Source of the DNA: Rhodospirillaceae bacterium
Lineage (GTDB): Bacteria > Pseudomonadota > Alphaproteobacteria > Rhodospirillales > Rhodospirillaceae
DNA: 64,000 nucleotides
Assembly (NCBI GenBank): GCA_947476925.1
Contig: CANJSF010000003.1
Coordinates: forward strand, 62,001 to 126,000
Direction: 5' to 3'
Shown here: piece after piece, positions 63,398 to 64,000 of the stretch
How the letters are laid out: every line of letters begins with the position of its first letter
How positions within the stretch are numbered: position 1 is the first letter of the stretch
Made by a program: the position numbers and the translations under genes
Notes under the pieces: model-generated
Told to the model about the DNA's origin: nothing
Database searches by the model: none
Seen by the model: the letters and a program-made list of their open reading frames with translations, nothing else

Positions 63398-64000
63398 GTG
63401 AACGCCATCGGCCGGTCATTTCGCGATGCAACGGCGCTCTCGCCACTGCTCGATTGCGACATGGATGCGCTCCATGTGCTGCCGCTGCACGTCTTGCCTT
63501 TGCGCAATGAAGGGATTGCAAAACACAAGCTGATCAAGAACGTCCACCTGGTTGGAGTACTTGAGGCTTACTCCAGTCGTGAAAGTGGAAGCGGCTTGGT
63601 ACCGATCACGTCGCTGCCCGAGCATTTTGGCCTGAAGAACGCCGTGGCCGACCCCGACTTCAATATGCTGCTGAAACTGGCAGCACTTCCCAGCTACGAC
63701 ATTTACAGCCTCCGCCGTTCGTTGCGCGCATTGGGTATTGCCGTCAACGCAAACAGCGCGTTGAAATTATCCGACGACATGAACCGAGAGCTTGCCGGCT
63801 ACATGGCGCGGTTCACCAAACCATTACTCATGTCGATCTACGGCGATACGGCCAATGGAATAAGCCGGTTCGACGAGCTGGTGGGCCTTTTCCGCGATCC
63901 CGATATGAAAAAGGCACTGGCTAAACTGAAGATCATCTCCGAAAAACTCGGGGTCACGTTGGACCAGATCCCGGTGTTCATTGAGGACTACGGCGACATC
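63398..64000 (+). CDS. Conserved protein downstream of motA, 3' end cut
   Basis: An open frame of 201 codons runs from a GTG at 63398 (preceded by CTCAG, a weak site) to the window edge without a stop, so the gene is incomplete. It reads NAIGRSFRDATALSPLLDCD, MDALHVLPLHVLPLRNEGIA, HLVGVLEAYSSRESGSGLVP, KLAALPSYDIYSLRRSLRAL, and NRELAGYMARFTKPLLMSIY near the end. It looks cytosolic and helical. I recall similar uncharacterised proteins near motA in Alphaproteobacteria but cannot name a function. Confidence 0.7.
   Translation, partial: MNAIGRSFRDATALSPLLDCDMDALHVLPLHVLPLRNEGIAKHKLIKNVHLVGVLEAYSSRESGSGLVPITSLPEHFGLKNAVADPDFNMLLKLAALPSYDIYSLRRSLRALGIAVNANSALKLSDDMNRELAGYMARFTKPLLMSIYGDTANGISRFDELVGLFRDPDMKKALAKLKIISEKLGVTLDQIPVFIEDYGDI

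Overview
The window reads as chromosomal DNA of a Gram-negative alphaproteobacterium. The strongest pointers are a GcrA-type cell-cycle regulator, a PopZ pole organiser, NDUFAF3-like and NDUFAF6-like proteins, ErpA, HpnCDE squalene synthesis, two TonB-dependent receptors, and runs of housekeeping genes in a typical alphaproteobacterial order. The order within the class was not determined. Coding density is high, with no rRNA, CRISPR array, transposase, integrase or phage gene seen. Two tRNA genes (Cys and Asn) lie near 54.8 kb.

Layout. 1-8.7 kb: 3' part of a TonB-dependent receptor, two small uncharacterised genes (one a tandem DUF4170 protein), trmFO, an NDUFAF6-like protein, and the squalene operon hpnC-hpnD-hpnE, followed by a PuuD-like membrane protein. 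8.7-13.1 kb: Mth938-like gene, secF, secD, yajC and a DUF815 ATPase. 13.1-16.1 kb: an accessory block with a secreted truncated globin, a DUF3034 gene that appears frameshifted, and a CHRD-domain autotransporter. 16.2-29.9 kb: a long housekeeping run (nlpD-like, pcm, surE, serS, tatC, tatB, tatA, scpB, scpA, M50 protease, nagZ, SPOR protein, argS, dgt, all on the minus strand, then erpA on the plus strand). 29.9-35.7 kb: a second accessory block with a RraA-family protein, a secreted HExxH protein, a 98-residue protein, a methyltransferase and a TonB-dependent receptor. 35.9-45 kb: xthA, an uncharacterised gene, an MFS transporter, ilvD, a TPR glycosyltransferase-like gene and valS. 45.1-49.4 kb: a MacB-type ABC export cassette (two permeases, ATPase, membrane-fusion adaptor). 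49.7-54.5 kb: an orphan protein, DUF1993, popZ, tolC and a second PCMT-like gene. 54.7-64 kb: the tRNAs, a CpcT/CpeT-like protein, a CDP-glycerol-transferase-like gene, an MBL hydrolase, a SAM hydrolase, a hydroxyacid dehydrogenase, an NTP transferase, a HAD phosphatase, gcrA, DUF1491, motA, and a conserved gene cut by the window end.

How the genes fit together. The window holds protein-export machinery (SecDF-YajC, TatABC), envelope maintenance (NlpD-like activator, NagZ, SPOR protein), chromosome and pole functions (ScpAB, PopZ, GcrA), translation and tRNA modification (SerS, ArgS, ValS, TrmFO), protein repair (Pcm and a paralogue), and the first steps toward hopanoids (HpnCDE; no cyclase is present here). 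Three accessory blocks appear to interrupt gene orders that are usually contiguous: nlpD to DUF815/yajC, erpA to xthA, and valS to popZ. No single spectacular new system is evident. The best leads are the secreted globin/DUF3034 pair, the RraA-HExxH-methyltransferase-receptor block, and the CHRD autotransporter.
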